Source: Bifidobacterium rousetti (GTDB lineage: Bacteria > Actinomycetota > Actinomycetes > Actinomycetales > Bifidobacteriaceae). Taken from it: a stretch of 64,000 bases of DNA. Both the position numbers and the translations under genes were made by a program. Of the stretch, positions 34,649 through 44,167 are shown one piece after another (positions within the stretch are counted from its first letter, which is position 1; every line of letters begins with the position of its first letter). The stretch spans positions 1-64,000 of the forward strand of contig NZ_PEBH01000009.1 of assembly GCF_008698235.1 (NCBI RefSeq). Direction: 5' to 3'. The notes beneath the pieces are model-generated. The model saw nothing but the letters and a program-made list of their open reading frames with translations, made no database searches and was not told the origin of the DNA.

Positions 34649-36097
34649 ATGACCTCACTTCCGACCCCATCCCCGGCCACGTACGGCGAAGCATACGGCG
34701 GATCGTACGGCGCGAACGCCGCGTACGCCCGCGCGCGCCCGCAGCTGCCTCCGATGCTGCCCGCGCAACTGCCGCTGATGCGACCGAAGCGCGGCCGCAT
34801 ATTGACCGGCGCATGCCGGGGCATCGCACTGCATCTGGGCGTATCCGTGGGGTGGGTCCGGCTCGCGTTCATCGCGATGACGCTCCTGTTCGGCGCCGGG
34901 ATCGTGGCCTACCTGTTCCTGTGGATGTTCGTGCCGGTGGGCGATCCGGTCGCGGCCGCCGCGGCTCGGTCGCAGTCGGCCCCGACATCGGACGCACCGC
35001 TCGCGCGCGGCAATCGGAACGTGCGCACCGGCAGGACGCGGGACCAGTCGCGTGCGGAAACGGCGTCGGGCACGGCCGAGACGGTGACGGAGGCGTTCAA
35101 ACGCGCCCCCAAGCCGGCCCTGCTCGCGCTCGCGGGACTGACGCTCATCGCATTGAGTCTCGTGCTCGGCGTGACGAACCACGGCGAGCTCATCCCGACG
35201 GCGCTGCTCGCCGCGGCGGGACTGCTCGTGGCGTGGTCGCGGTTCGACGCGAGGACCGGCCAGCTGCCGACAATGGTCGGCGGCATCATCCTCATCTTCC
35301 TGTCCTACGTGACGTACGTGATGAACGTGATGTATTCGGGGATGCTGTCGTATCCGAAGCGGATCATCCTCGCCGGCTTCCTCATGCTCGTCGGCGTGGC
35401 GCTGGCGATCCTGCCATGGGCCAACGCGATGCTGCGGTCGTTGACCGCCGAACGTGCGTCGAAGGAACGCGAGGAGGAGCGCGCCGACATGACCGCGCAC
35501 CTGCATGACGGCGTATTGCAGACGCTGGCGCTGATCCAGCTGCACAGCACCGAGCCGGACACCGTGTTCACGCTAGCGCGCGGTCAGGAGCGCGAACTGC
35601 GCGAATGGCTGTATCAGACGCGCGTCACGTCCGACCGGTCGGTCGGCGCGGGATTGAAGGAGATCGCGGCGCATGTCGAGGACGAGCACGGCAGGCCGAT
35701 CGAGGTGGTGACGGTGGGCGACGCGCGACCGAGCGCCGCGACCGACGCGCTGCTCGACGCGACGCAGCAGGCGCTGGTCAACGCGGTCACGCACGGCGGC
35801 GAGCCAGTGTCGGTCTACTGCGAGGCGGGGCCGACGCTGGTCGAGGTGTTCGTGCGCGATCACGGCGACGGATTCGATATGGACGCGATTCCGCCGGACC
35901 GGCTCGGCATCCGCGAATCGATCATCGGGCGCATCCGCCGCCGCGGCGGTAGAGTGGAGATCGTGTCGAGGCACGGCTGGGGCACCGAGGTGCGCATGCA
36001 CATGCCGATCAGGGCGGATGGCAGGTCGCAGGCAGACACAATGCAAGGCAAGGAGCGAAGTGATGAACGCACAGAACCCGACGGACACGACGAGTGA
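34649..36097 (+). CDS. PspC-domain histidine kinase (LiaS/NarX type)
   Basis: 482 residues. N-terminal PspC domain (about 40-95, KRGRILTGACRGIALHLGVSVGWVRLAF), several transmembrane helices (about 160-270), then HisKA_3 with the phospho-acceptor in HLHDGVLQTLALIQ and a HATPase domain (QQALVNAVTHGG, RDHGDGFD, GWGTEVRM). Fusion of PspC with a NarL-type kinase is typical of actinobacterial cell-envelope stress sensors. Stop overlaps the regulator gene by 35 bp. Partner: the LuxR-type regulator at 36063. Confidence 0.93.
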   Translation: MTSLPTPSPATYGEAYGGSYGANAAYARARPQLPPMLPAQLPLMRPKRGRILTGACRGIALHLGVSVGWVRLAFIAMTLLFGAGIVAYLFLWMFVPVGDPVAAAAARSQSAPTSDAPLARGNRNVRTGRTRDQSRAETASGTAETVTEAFKRAPKPALLALAGLTLIALSLVLGVTNHGELIPTALLAAAGLLVAWSRFDARTGQLPTMVGGIILIFLSYVTYVMNVMYSGMLSYPKRIILAGFLMLVGVALAILPWANAMLRSLTAERASKEREEERADMTAHLHDGVLQTLALIQLHSTEPDTVFTLARGQERELREWLYQTRVTSDRSVGAGLKEIAAHVEDEHGRPIEVVTVGDARPSAATDALLDATQQALVNAVTHGGEPVSVYCEAGPTLVEVFVRDHGDGFDMDAIPPDRLGIRESIIGRIRRRGGRVEIVSRHGWGTEVRMHMPIRADGRSQADTMQGKERSDERTEPDGHDE

Positions 36098-36833
36098 GAC
36101 CGGAGTCGACAAGCCCGGCATCGACAGACCGATCCGAGTGGCGGTGGTCGACGACCATGAGATGTTCCGCGCGGGCGTGATCGCGACGCTCTCGTCGACG
36201 TTCGACATCGTCGGCCAGGGCGCCGACGTGGACGGGTCGATCGCGATGATCGCCGCGACGAAGCCCGATGTGGTGCTGCTCGACGTGCATGTGCCCGGCG
36301 GCATGGGTGGCGGCGGTACGGAGATCCTCATCAAATCGCATCCGCTCTCCCCCGCCTCCGCGTTCCTCGCGCTGTCCGTGTCGGATTCGCCGCAGGACGT
36401 GGGGTCGGTGATCCGCGCCGGCGCGCGCGGCTACGTGACCAAGACGATCACGGGCGGGGATCTGATCTCCTCGATCAAGCAGGTGCATGAGGGGTATGCG
36501 GTGTTCTCGCCGAAACTGGCCGGGTTCGTGCTGTCCGCGTTCCAGGGCGGAGCGGAGACCGGCGGGGCCGGCGGGTTCGACGGCGGTTTGGGCGGCGGCT
36601 TCGGGGCCGGTCTCGGCGCACCTGACCACGACGAGGAGCTCGACCGCCTGTCGGCCCGCGAACAGGAGGTGATGCGGCTGATCGCACGCGGCTACACGTA
36701 CAAGGAGGTCGCCGCCGAACTGTTCATCTCGATCAAGACCGTCGAGACGCACATGAGCTCGGTGCTACGCAAGCTGCAGCTGTCCAACCGCACCGAACTG
36801 ACCCGCTGGGCCGCCGACCGCCGGATCGTGTGA
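36063..36833 (+). CDS. NarL/LuxR-family response regulator
   Basis: 256 residues. Receiver domain with VAVVDDHEMF, phospho-acceptor Asp74 in VVLLDVHVPGG and Lys in VTKTITGG. A Gly-rich linker (GGAGGFDGGLGGGFGAGL) precedes a LuxR helix-turn-helix (LSAREQEVMRLIARGYTYKEVAAELFISIKTVETHMSSVLRKL). The receiver may sense more than phosphorylation since the linker is long. AAGGAG lies upstream of ATG at 36063, inside the kinase 3' end. Confidence 0.95.
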   Translation: MNAQNPTDTTSETGVDKPGIDRPIRVAVVDDHEMFRAGVIATLSSTFDIVGQGADVDGSIAMIAATKPDVVLLDVHVPGGMGGGGTEILIKSHPLSPASAFLALSVSDSPQDVGSVIRAGARGYVTKTITGGDLISSIKQVHEGYAVFSPKLAGFVLSAFQGGAETGGAGGFDGGLGGGFGAGLGAPDHDEELDRLSAREQEVMRLIARGYTYKEVAAELFISIKTVETHMSSVLRKLQLSNRTELTRWAADRRIV

Positions 36834-36855
36834 TCGTACATCGTGTGATCGTACG

Positions 36856-37695
36856 CTACGCCTGCTTGTCGAAATAGTCGGCCAGACCGGGCACGGCCTG
36901 CTCGACGACCCCGTCCGCAAGCAGCTGGTAGCAGCGCTTCGAAGGATGGAAATCGTCGTCGGCCCAGAATTCGGCGTCGGTGAGCCCCGTGTCGTAATGC
37001 GTCATGTCGACGAACGTCACCTGCCTGTCCGCGCAGATCCGGCGGCTGATCGCGGTCTGCGCGTCGGTCATCTCGAGAATCGCCTTGCGCAGCGTGCGAC
37101 CGAGCGCCGGCGAACGGTACACCTGACCGGAACTGATCACCACGACGTTCGGGCACAGCGCCTTGGCCTCGTCGATGGCGGCGGTGAGGTCGGCGCTCCA
37201 CTCCTTCATGCTGCGACGCGCCATCAGATCGTTCGATCCGGCGCACAGCACGAGCAGATCCGGCGTCTCCGTGACTTCAGGCAGCAGGCGGAAGCGCACA
37301 CGGCGCATCGTCGCGCCGAGCTTGCCGTGGGTCGTCCAGCGCACCGGACGGCCGGTCCGGCTCGCGAGCGCGTGGGCCATGTCCGGCGTCAATCCCTCGC
37401 TCTGATTGGCGACACCGCATCCGACGGTGAGCGAGTCGCCGACCGTGACCAGCGTGAGCGGACGGATCGCCGGAGAATCGGACCGATCCGCCGAATCCCG
37501 TGACGCCCCGAACACATCGGCGACGGAGTCGCCCGCGAAGCCGGTTTCCGACTGCACGGCGTCCGCCTGCACCGAATGCGAGACGATGACGAGCCCCTCG
37601 CGCTCCCCCGCCGGTTCCGGAGCCAGTTTCACGGTGTGCTTCGCCACCAACGCCTCGGCCAACGCGATCGGCCTCTCCCACAACGGCAACGACAT
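36856..37695 (-). CDS. SGNH/GDSL-type esterase
   Basis: 279 residues, cytosolic (no signal peptide). Four SGNH blocks are seen: VTVGDSLTVGCGVA (Ser), GKLGATM region, LCAGSNDLMARR (Asn) and DDFHPS (Asp/His). Acts on an ester or thioester; substrate unknown. Its 3' end converges on the response regulator, 22 bp between stops. Confidence 0.92.
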   Translation of the reverse strand: MSLPLWERPIALAEALVAKHTVKLAPEPAGEREGLVIVSHSVQADAVQSETGFAGDSVADVFGASRDSADRSDSPAIRPLTLVTVGDSLTVGCGVANQSEGLTPDMAHALASRTGRPVRWTTHGKLGATMRRVRFRLLPEVTETPDLLVLCAGSNDLMARRSMKEWSADLTAAIDEAKALCPNVVVISSGQVYRSPALGRTLRKAILEMTDAQTAISRRICADRQVTFVDMTHYDTGLTDAEFWADDDFHPSKRCYQLLADGVVEQAVPGLADYFDKQA

Positions 37696-37895
37696 ACCCG
37701 CTCCTTATATACCTGCTGTTCCCCTACCGATTCGACGCACTACGACTGAATGCAGATTCAAGTACCCGCGTCGCATTATATGCGCGGAAAGCCCCATGGA
37801 AAACGGCCGATTCCACCCACGGCTGTATGGTTTCGGTCCTGCTTGATTTGGTTACGGGCACGGCACCCGGTAGGGGCACCGCGCCTTAATGACCG

Positions 37896-38051
37896 CTACA
37901 CGAGCAGTCTCAGCAACTGATAGAGCTGCCACAGGCTACGCACGTTGAAGTGCGTGCCATCAACCATGGCCGTCGCCTCGTTGTCGCCTACATGGACGAT
38001 AACCGTGCGCCCGTTCACAATCAGACTGCCGTGCATCGTGATATGATTCAT
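37896..38051 (-). CDS. Very short hypothetical protein
   Basis: 51 residues beginning MNHITMHGSLIVNGRTVIVHVGDNEATAMVDGTHFNV, which alternates like a small beta-sandwich. AAAGG is 7 nt upstream. Sits between a GDSL esterase and tRNA-Ser in otherwise empty sequence. No family recognised; could be a phage or plasmid remnant left beside the tRNA. Confidence 0.35.
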   Translation of the reverse strand: MNHITMHGSLIVNGRTVIVHVGDNEATAMVDGTHFNVRSLWQLYQLLRLLV

Positions 38052-38092
38052 TTCGTAACCTTTGGTTAGGGGCGAAAGCCGATAACCACAAC

Positions 38093-38121
38093 AAGGCCCG
38101 ATGTTGCAAGCGTCGGGCCTT
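38093..38121 (+). terminator. Orphan plus-strand terminator
   Basis: 9-bp stem AAGGCCCGA/TCGGGCCTT with a T-run at 38120-38124. No plus-strand gene ends just before it. Confidence 0.65.
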
Positions 38122-38291
38122 TTTGCTACCAGCTTCCGCCGGTAACGGCCCGTCATATCAACGGGGACACCGCATGTTACGGCGTCGCGTCTCAGTCTAT
38201 CGCATACCGCTGTTAAGCCTCGCGTTTCCTATTTAGCTGGAATTCACAAAATAAGGGGCTCCGGGCGATTGGCCCGGAACCCCCTTGAATG

Positions 38292-38376
38292 CGGACAGAG
38301 CGAGATTCGAACTCGCGGGAGCTTGCGCTCCAACGGTTTTCAAGACCGTCTCTTTAGACCGCTCAGACATCTGTCC
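38292..38376 (-). tRNA. tRNA-Ser (anticodon UGA)
   Basis: 85-nt class II tRNA: acceptor GGACAGA/TCTGTCC with discriminator G, anticodon stem ACGGT/ACCGT around CTTGAAA (anticodon TGA), long variable arm (TGGAGCGCAAGCTCC). Located next to serS. Confidence 0.95.
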
Positions 38377-38493
38377 GTGACGCGCGCGGACCATTTCGGC
38401 ACCGCGCACGACGTTCCATTATACAGATGGGATGGCCCCTTGACGCCCGATACTGAAGAATCGGACAAAAAAGTCCTTCCCGCGGCCCCGTTT

Positions 38494-38570
38494 CCGTCTG
38501 ATCCTATAGGATCGGGCGGCAACGGCCCCGCATAACCCGCCTTTTCGTCCGATCCTATAGGATCAGACGG
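38494..38570. repeat. Paired palindromes with GATCCTATAGGATC core
   Basis: Two near-palindromes, 38494-38519 and 38546-38570. Each has the perfect 14-bp core GATCCTATAGGATC flanked by GTCTG/GGGCGG- or GTCC/AGACGG-type arms, in opposite orientation, between serS and tRNA-Ser. One may act as the serS terminator. Confidence 0.8.
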
Positions 38571-38627
38571 CAGACAAAGCGTCGCGGGGCACAAGACGCA
38601 GCCAACGGGTGCGGTTGTGACGGAAGG

Positions 38628-39914
38628 TCACGCCTCCCATTTCGTCGGCTCGATGGCCTCGCGGCCGCCCATGTACGGACGCATGGCCTGCGGGATCTCG
38701 ATGGAGCCATCCTTCTGCTGGTGGTTCTCGAGGATCGCGACGAGCCAGCGGGTGGTGGCGAGGGTGCCGTTGAGCGTGGAGACCGGACGGGTGGAGCCGT
38801 CTTCGGTGCGCTCGCGGATGTTGAGGCGGCGGGCCTGGTACTCGGTGCAGTTCGAGGTGGAGGTGAGCTCGCGGTAGCGGCCCTGGGTCGGCACCCACGC
38901 CTCGCAGTCGAACTTGCGGGCGGCGGAGGAGCCGAGGTCGCCGGCAGCGGTGTCGATGATGCGGTACGGCACCTCGACCTTGGCGAGCATCTCCTGCTCC
39001 ATCTCGAGCAGGTGCTGGTGCTCCGCGTAGGAGTCCTCCTGCTTGGCGTAGACGAACATCTCCACCTTGTCGAACTGGTGGACGCGGATGATGCCGGAGG
39101 TGTCCTTGCCTGCGGCGCCGGCCTCGCGGCGGTAGCAGGAGCTCCAGCCGCAGTAGCGCAGCGGGCCGTTGCCGAGGTCGAGGATCTCGTTCTCGTGCAT
39201 GCCGGCGAGCGCCACTTCGGACGTGCCGACGAGATACTGGTCGTCGGGCTCGCGCAGGCGGTAGATCTCGTCGGCGTGGGAGTTGAGGAAGCCGGTGCCG
39301 GCCATGACCTCGGGGCGCACGAGCGTCGGGGTGATGGCGAGCACGAAGCCGTGCTGCTCGGCCTGGTCGACGGCCATGGTGAGCATGGCGATCTGCATGC
39401 GGGCGACCGCGCCGCGCAGGAAGTAGAAGCGGGAGCCGCCGACCTTGACGCCGCGGCGCATGTCGATGCCGGCCACGCCGGTGCCGAGGGTCAGGTGGTC
39501 CTTCGGCTCGAAGCCCTCGGCCTCGAAGTCGCGGATCTGGCCGACCTTCTTGACGACGACGTAGTCGTCCTCGCCGCCTTCCGGTGCCTCCGGCTCGACG
39601 ATGTTGGACAGCTTCCACATCGCGGTGGTGTATTCCTCGGACGCGGCGTCGGCGGTGGCCTTGTACTCGGCGACCTTGGCGGCGAGCTCCTTGGTCTGGG
39701 CGATCAGCGCGGCCTTCTCGTCCGCCGGGGCGGCGGCGACCTTCTTGCCGATCTCCTTCTGCTGGGCGCGGGCGGCCTCGAACTCCTTGAGGGAGGAGCG
39801 GCGCGTCTCGTCGGAGCGCAGCACCTCGTCGACGAGTTCGACGGATTCGCCGCGCTTGCGCTGGGATTCCTTGACGATGTCGGCGTGTTCACGAATGAAT
39901 TGAATATCAAGCAT
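38628..39914 (-). CDS. serS: Seryl-tRNA synthetase
   Basis: 428 residues. N-terminal tRNA-binding coiled-coil arm (about 25-105) and class II catalytic domain with motif 2 (SCYRREAGAAGKDTSGIIRVHQFDKVE) and motif 3 (LNGTLATTRWLVAILENHQ). The QxDxK-like GFVLAIT and the ETCP-region equivalents are in place. Transcribed in the same direction as the downstream tRNA-Ser. Confidence 0.97.
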   Translation of the reverse strand: MLDIQFIREHADIVKESQRKRGESVELVDEVLRSDETRRSSLKEFEAARAQQKEIGKKVAAAPADEKAALIAQTKELAAKVAEYKATADAASEEYTTAMWKLSNIVEPEAPEGGEDDYVVVKKVGQIRDFEAEGFEPKDHLTLGTGVAGIDMRRGVKVGGSRFYFLRGAVARMQIAMLTMAVDQAEQHGFVLAITPTLVRPEVMAGTGFLNSHADEIYRLREPDDQYLVGTSEVALAGMHENEILDLGNGPLRYCGWSSCYRREAGAAGKDTSGIIRVHQFDKVEMFVYAKQEDSYAEHQHLLEMEQEMLAKVEVPYRIIDTAAGDLGSSAARKFDCEAWVPTQGRYRELTSTSNCTEYQARRLNIRERTEDGSTRPVSTLNGTLATTRWLVAILENHQQKDGSIEIPQAMRPYMGGREAIEPTKWEA

Positions 39915-39968
39915 GCGCCAAGCCTACCGCCGTAAGCCGACACGCAGGACGAGCGTATCGCCGTTCCG

Positions 39969-42900
39969 TCACGCGGTTTTCAGCAGCGGGATGGCCGAAC
40001 GCCTCACACCGTCGAGGATGTCGCAGATCACGTCGATGTCCCGTCCGTCGGGGAACACCCCTTCGGGGCCGTTCGCGTCCATGTCGATGAACGGCGATTC
40101 GTACAGCCGGCTGCCGTCCATCGCCCCGTTCGCGGTGAGCTCGCGCACGATGAGGTTCACGAAACGTATCTGCCTGGCGTTGTAGCGTTTGCCGTCAAGG
40201 AACCGTGCGAACGCCGTTTCGACGGCGTTCCGGTCCAGCCCTACGAGCGAGCGGATGAACAGGCCGAAGCCGCCGCTGAGTTCGGCGGCCGCCTCGATGT
40301 CCTGTTCGCTGCCCACGCCGTTGTCGAGCAGCATGCGTTCGAGCCGTCGGAGGTCCAGTTCGGTGAGTTGGCTTCCCATGCGCACGCGCGCGAGGGTGAT
40401 GTCATTCTCCAGTCCCCTAAGGAACGCTCCGGCCTTTTCCCGGAAGCGTTCCATATCGACCGCGGCGACGTCGCCTCCGCCGGTCACGCCTGATTCCGCT
40501 TCGATGGTGAGTTCGTCCTCGAAGTCGGTGAAGACGATGTTGCGTCGTGTGTTGTTCACATAGCGTACGAGCGTGCGGATGCGTTTGCGCGCGGTCTCCA
40601 GCATCGGCACGGTGACGTCCGTCCACCAGTCCTCGCCCGCCACCGCTTCGAGCAGCTCGGCGCATTCCGCTATGCCCGGGATGTTGCGCTTCTGCGGGTC
40701 GAGCAGCTGCTCGGCGACACCGCGAATGTCCTGACACGCCTTGTCCGGGGAGATGCCCGGTTCCTCGACACCATATCCAGATGCGCCGCCGTCGCCACTG
40801 TCGGCACCGCCCGCGTCTTCCGACGCTTCGGCCTTGGCGCGCAGCAGCGCCAGCTCGTAGGTGTACACGCGCAGATCGAACCAGCGCGCCCTCGTGCGGC
40901 TCGACATCGTACCGGTGTCCTCGCCGTCGTCGAACGTGGTCGGCAGTCCGGCGAGTCCCGCCGCACGCACCGTCTTGTCGTTCGTGACCGACGCCCACCA
41001 ATCCTTGTTCGAAAGGGTTTCGATGTCGAGCCGATGCGGCCTGACCAGTACGTTGCCGTCCGGGTCCATGCCGCCGACGATACCATTGAGGATGCGTACC
41101 AGCCCGCTGCGGTAGTGGGCCAGATCGTCGTCGGAGCCGCCGAACGCGGCCGATGCCAGACGCTCCGGGAGCTTCGGGTCTTCCGCCGCAGCCCGATCAA
41201 GCGTCTCCAACAACCCCAGCCGCAGCAGGAACAGGCGTTCCCTCGCGGATCGCCCTGTGTAGCCGTTGCTCTCCTCGAAATGCTCGTTGAAGAAGGCGAC
41301 GTTGCGGCAGCAGTCGATGATGAGGAACTCCGTCTTGTCTTTGCCCGGCCCGAAGAGGTCCGCGCACAGGCGTGTGCCGCGTCCGAGCATCTGCCAGTAT
41401 TTCGTGCGGCTCATCACCGGTTTGAAGAAGACGAGGTTGACGACCTCCGGCACATCGACGCCCGTGTCGAGCATGTCGACGCTGATGGCGATATGCGGTT
41501 CCCCCTCCGGGTCCTCGAACGACTCGATCAGCGCCTGGGCGTCGCGCGTGGCGTGCGTGATGATGCGCGCGAACGTGCCGCCGTATTGCGGCCAGCCTGC
41601 GTCGAATCGCGCCTTGATGGCTTCGGCGTGCGCCTGGTTGCGCGCGAAGATGATGGTCTTGCCGAGCGTGTCGCCGCCTTCGACGTGTATGCCGTGCGTC
41701 ATGAGCGTGCCGAGGATCTTGTCGATGGTGTCCTCGTTGAACAGTACGCGGTTGACGTCGTTCGCGTCGACCTTGTCGGGGACGTCGCCGGTTTCGTCCC
41801 AGTCCTTGGAGTCCCACTCCTCCTGTTCCTCGGGCGACAGCTCGTCATAGGTGATGCCGCGATCCATGAACTTCGTATTGACCGGCAGCACCCGTGCCGG
41901 CACGAGATAGCCTTCCTTCACCGCCTGCTCGAAATCGTAGGCGAACGTGGGCACGCCTCCGGTGTGTTCGTCGTATTCCAGCCCGAACAGCCGGTACGTA
42001 TTGCGGTCCACCTCGTTCTTCGGCGTTGCGGTGAGCCCCACCAGCAGCGAATCGAAATACCGGAACAGGACCCCGTATTTCGCATATACGGAGCGGTGCG
42101 CCTCGTCGATGATGACCAGATCGAAGAAGCCGGGGCCGAAGCGCAGCGACTTGCCGCGCGCACCGTCGTCACCGCCGTTCTCCCCCAGTTCACGGACGTT
42201 GACGAGGTTCATCATCGTCTGGTACGTGCTCAGGTACACGCGACCCGAAGCCGCTTTGTCATCCTCAAGCAGGTTGACGACCGGCACGGTCTTGCCCAGA
42301 CCGTGGTCCTTGTTCTTGAACGCGTTCGCCGCCTGATTGACGAGCGCGGTACGGTCCGCGAGGAACAGCACGCGATAGACCCATCCGGCCTTCATCAGCT
42401 GTTCGACGAGTGACACGACGACTCGGGTCTTGCCCGTGCCCGTGGCCATGACGAGCAGCGCCGCACGCTGTCGGGCGTCGAACGCCTCGTCGACCGCCTT
42501 GATGGCCGCCTGCTGGTAGGGTCGGCCGGCGATGCGCAGGGAGATCGGCTCGGCGGACAGCACGCGCGCATCCTTCCGGCGGGCGATGAGCCGTTCCAGT
42601 TCGTCCTTCTTATAGAATCCCTCCACGTCACGCGGCGGATACCCGACCGACTTCTCGTCACCGCCAGACTTCTCGTCACCGCTGCCCCGGTCATCCCAGA
42701 TGCGCGTCTTGTATCCGTTGGTCATGAAGATGACGGGACGTCTGTGGTACAGCTTCTCCAAGGCGTCGGCGTACGCTTGCGCCTGCTGCTCCCCCTCCGA
42801 CGGGCTGATGGAGGTGCGTTTCGCCTCCACAACGGCGAGCGGCAGACCGTCGTCGCCCCACAGCACATAGTCGACATATCCGACGCCGCTGGGGTTCTTC

Positions 42901-43661
42901 TGGGTCTTCGGCATGTTCTCGACCTTGAATTCGCGGCTGCGCGCGTCCCGCAGGTCCCACCCCTGTTCGGCGAGCATCAGGTCGATGAGGGCAGTTCGCG
43001 TCTCGTCCTCTTTATAGGTGTAATCGTGCTTGTCAGGCTTGACCGTCTGCTGCATGGCCTTGATCTGCTCGCGCATTCGCTCAAGCTCTGCCTGCTGCGC
43101 GAGGATGGTCGCATCCTGCGATTTGATTCGATTGTCCCGCTCGGCGATCTCCTGAGCGTGCTTCTCACGTTCGTTCTTTATGCTCGCGATCAGCTTGTTA
43201 CGCTGCTGAGGATTGAGCGCCATCGCCCGTTTGGCGAGGTTCGGATCGAACTGCCGATCCAGCGGCACCTTGTCCGGCGACACTGTGAACCGGTATCCGG
43301 TCCACAGCATGATCTGGAACAGCTCACGCGCGACGGCATTGGCCTGTTCCACGGAGATGTTCGGGTCCTCGTCATGCAGGGCGACATTGCCGATCTTCCT
43401 GACGATGTTGAGCTTTTTGATGATGGCCGAATCGACATGCTGCCTGAATTCGGGATTGTTGGTACGTCCGTCCAGATTGTCTCGATCCGGTTCGTCCAAA
43501 CCAAGCACGTCGTAATGCAGGTACTCGACCAGCACGTCGATGGCACGCCGCGCATAGGCGCAGGCCGCTATCGGGTCGGAGAAGATGTACGATTCGGCCT
43601 TCATGCAGTCGTCCGCACAGTTCGGGAACACCGCACGCACGAAATCGAAGTTGCCCATCAT
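39969..43661 (-). CDS. hsdR: Type I restriction enzyme, endonuclease/translocase subunit
   Basis: About 1230 residues. Starts MMGNFDFVRAVF with a DUF4145-type helical N-domain (AESYIFSDPIAACAYARRAID), then a coiled segment. Then comes the nuclease domain (TALIDLMLAEQGWD, with D in GYVDYVLWGDDG and ExK in AVVEAKRT). SF2 translocase follows with Walker A ATGTGKTR, DEAD-like IIDEAHRS and later GRGTRL. C-terminal specificity-subunit-binding part. Hypothesised to cleave unmodified DNA after translocation. Separated from hsdS by a toxin-antitoxin pair and about 570 bp of repeat-rich sequence. Slightly longer starts are possible. Confidence 0.95.
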   Translation of the reverse strand: MMGNFDFVRAVFPNCADDCMKAESYIFSDPIAACAYARRAIDVLVEYLHYDVLGLDEPDRDNLDGRTNNPEFRQHVDSAIIKKLNIVRKIGNVALHDEDPNISVEQANAVARELFQIMLWTGYRFTVSPDKVPLDRQFDPNLAKRAMALNPQQRNKLIASIKNEREKHAQEIAERDNRIKSQDATILAQQAELERMREQIKAMQQTVKPDKHDYTYKEDETRTALIDLMLAEQGWDLRDARSREFKVENMPKTQKNPSGVGYVDYVLWGDDGLPLAVVEAKRTSISPSEGEQQAQAYADALEKLYHRRPVIFMTNGYKTRIWDDRGSGDEKSGGDEKSVGYPPRDVEGFYKKDELERLIARRKDARVLSAEPISLRIAGRPYQQAAIKAVDEAFDARQRAALLVMATGTGKTRVVVSLVEQLMKAGWVYRVLFLADRTALVNQAANAFKNKDHGLGKTVPVVNLLEDDKAASGRVYLSTYQTMMNLVNVRELGENGGDDGARGKSLRFGPGFFDLVIIDEAHRSVYAKYGVLFRYFDSLLVGLTATPKNEVDRNTYRLFGLEYDEHTGGVPTFAYDFEQAVKEGYLVPARVLPVNTKFMDRGITYDELSPEEQEEWDSKDWDETGDVPDKVDANDVNRVLFNEDTIDKILGTLMTHGIHVEGGDTLGKTIIFARNQAHAEAIKARFDAGWPQYGGTFARIITHATRDAQALIESFEDPEGEPHIAISVDMLDTGVDVPEVVNLVFFKPVMSRTKYWQMLGRGTRLCADLFGPGKDKTEFLIIDCCRNVAFFNEHFEESNGYTGRSARERLFLLRLGLLETLDRAAAEDPKLPERLASAAFGGSDDDLAHYRSGLVRILNGIVGGMDPDGNVLVRPHRLDIETLSNKDWWASVTNDKTVRAAGLAGLPTTFDDGEDTGTMSSRTRARWFDLRVYTYELALLRAKAEASEDAGGADSGDGGASGYGVEEPGISPDKACQDIRGVAEQLLDPQKRNIPGIAECAELLEAVAGEDWWTDVTVPMLETARKRIRTLVRYVNNTRRNIVFTDFEDELTIEAESGVTGGGDVAAVDMERFREKAGAFLRGLENDITLARVRMGSQLTELDLRRLERMLLDNGVGSEQDIEAAAELSGGFGLFIRSLVGLDRNAVETAFARFLDGKRYNARQIRFVNLIVRELTANGAMDGSRLYESPFIDMDANGPEGVFPDGRDIDVICDILDGVRRSAIPLLKTA

Positions 43662-43832
43662 CCATCCTTCCCCTCGCGCCGACGCCGTCATTGCGCCACC
43701 TTGCTGTTCAGTGTACGTTCCACGCGCGAGAATCGTCGCTGGATTCCCATCAGAAAAACACGAATATCAGTATGAAGCAAGGGGCTAAGCCATACATGCT
43801 GCGAATTGACCAGCGCGAGGTGTGCGAATAGA

Positions 43833-43864
43833 CTGTCTACTATCTATATGTAGATAGTAGACAG
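43833..43864. promoter_or_regulatory. Palindromic operator of toxin-antitoxin operon
   Basis: 32-bp perfect palindrome (arm CTGTCTACTATCTA, 4-bp centre TATG). Its right end runs into the ribosome-binding site AGGAGG (43863-43868) of the antitoxin. Classic autoregulatory site for an RHH antitoxin; the AT-rich arms also suggest it covers the -10 region. Confidence 0.8.
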
Positions 43865-43873
43865 GAGGATGTG

Positions 43874-44167
43874 ATGGCGACCGCTACAGTCTCCGCAAGC
43901 GTCGACGCCAAGGTCAAGGCCGTGGCCAACGACTACATCAGGAAGGCCGGTCTCACCCCCAACGAGCTGATCCGCGACCTGTGGGAGAGCATCGCCAACA
44001 CGGGGGTCGTCCCCGAGTTCGACGATTCGGGCGACATGCGCAGGCAGGCGCGACTGGCCGCCTTCAAGGACGCCCAGGACATCATCGCGAATCTGCCACA
44101 CGGCACCGAACTGGACACCATGACCTACGACGACATGCGCAAGGAGTTCGAGAACCGTGACATCTAG
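43874..44167 (+). CDS. RelB/DinJ-like RHH antitoxin
   Basis: 97 residues: ATATVSASVDAKVKAVANDYIRKAGLTPNELIRDLWESIANTG is the RelB/DinJ ribbon-helix-helix DNA-binding part, followed by an acidic toxin-binding tail (TYDDMRKEFENRDI). ATG at 43874 is preferred, 5 nt after AGGAGG; GTG at 43871 is less likely. Partner PIN toxin gene starts inside its 3' end. RHH dimers should bind the palindrome upstream. Confidence 0.88.
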   Translation: MATATVSASVDAKVKAVANDYIRKAGLTPNELIRDLWESIANTGVVPEFDDSGDMRRQARLAAFKDAQDIIANLPHGTELDTMTYDDMRKEFENRDI

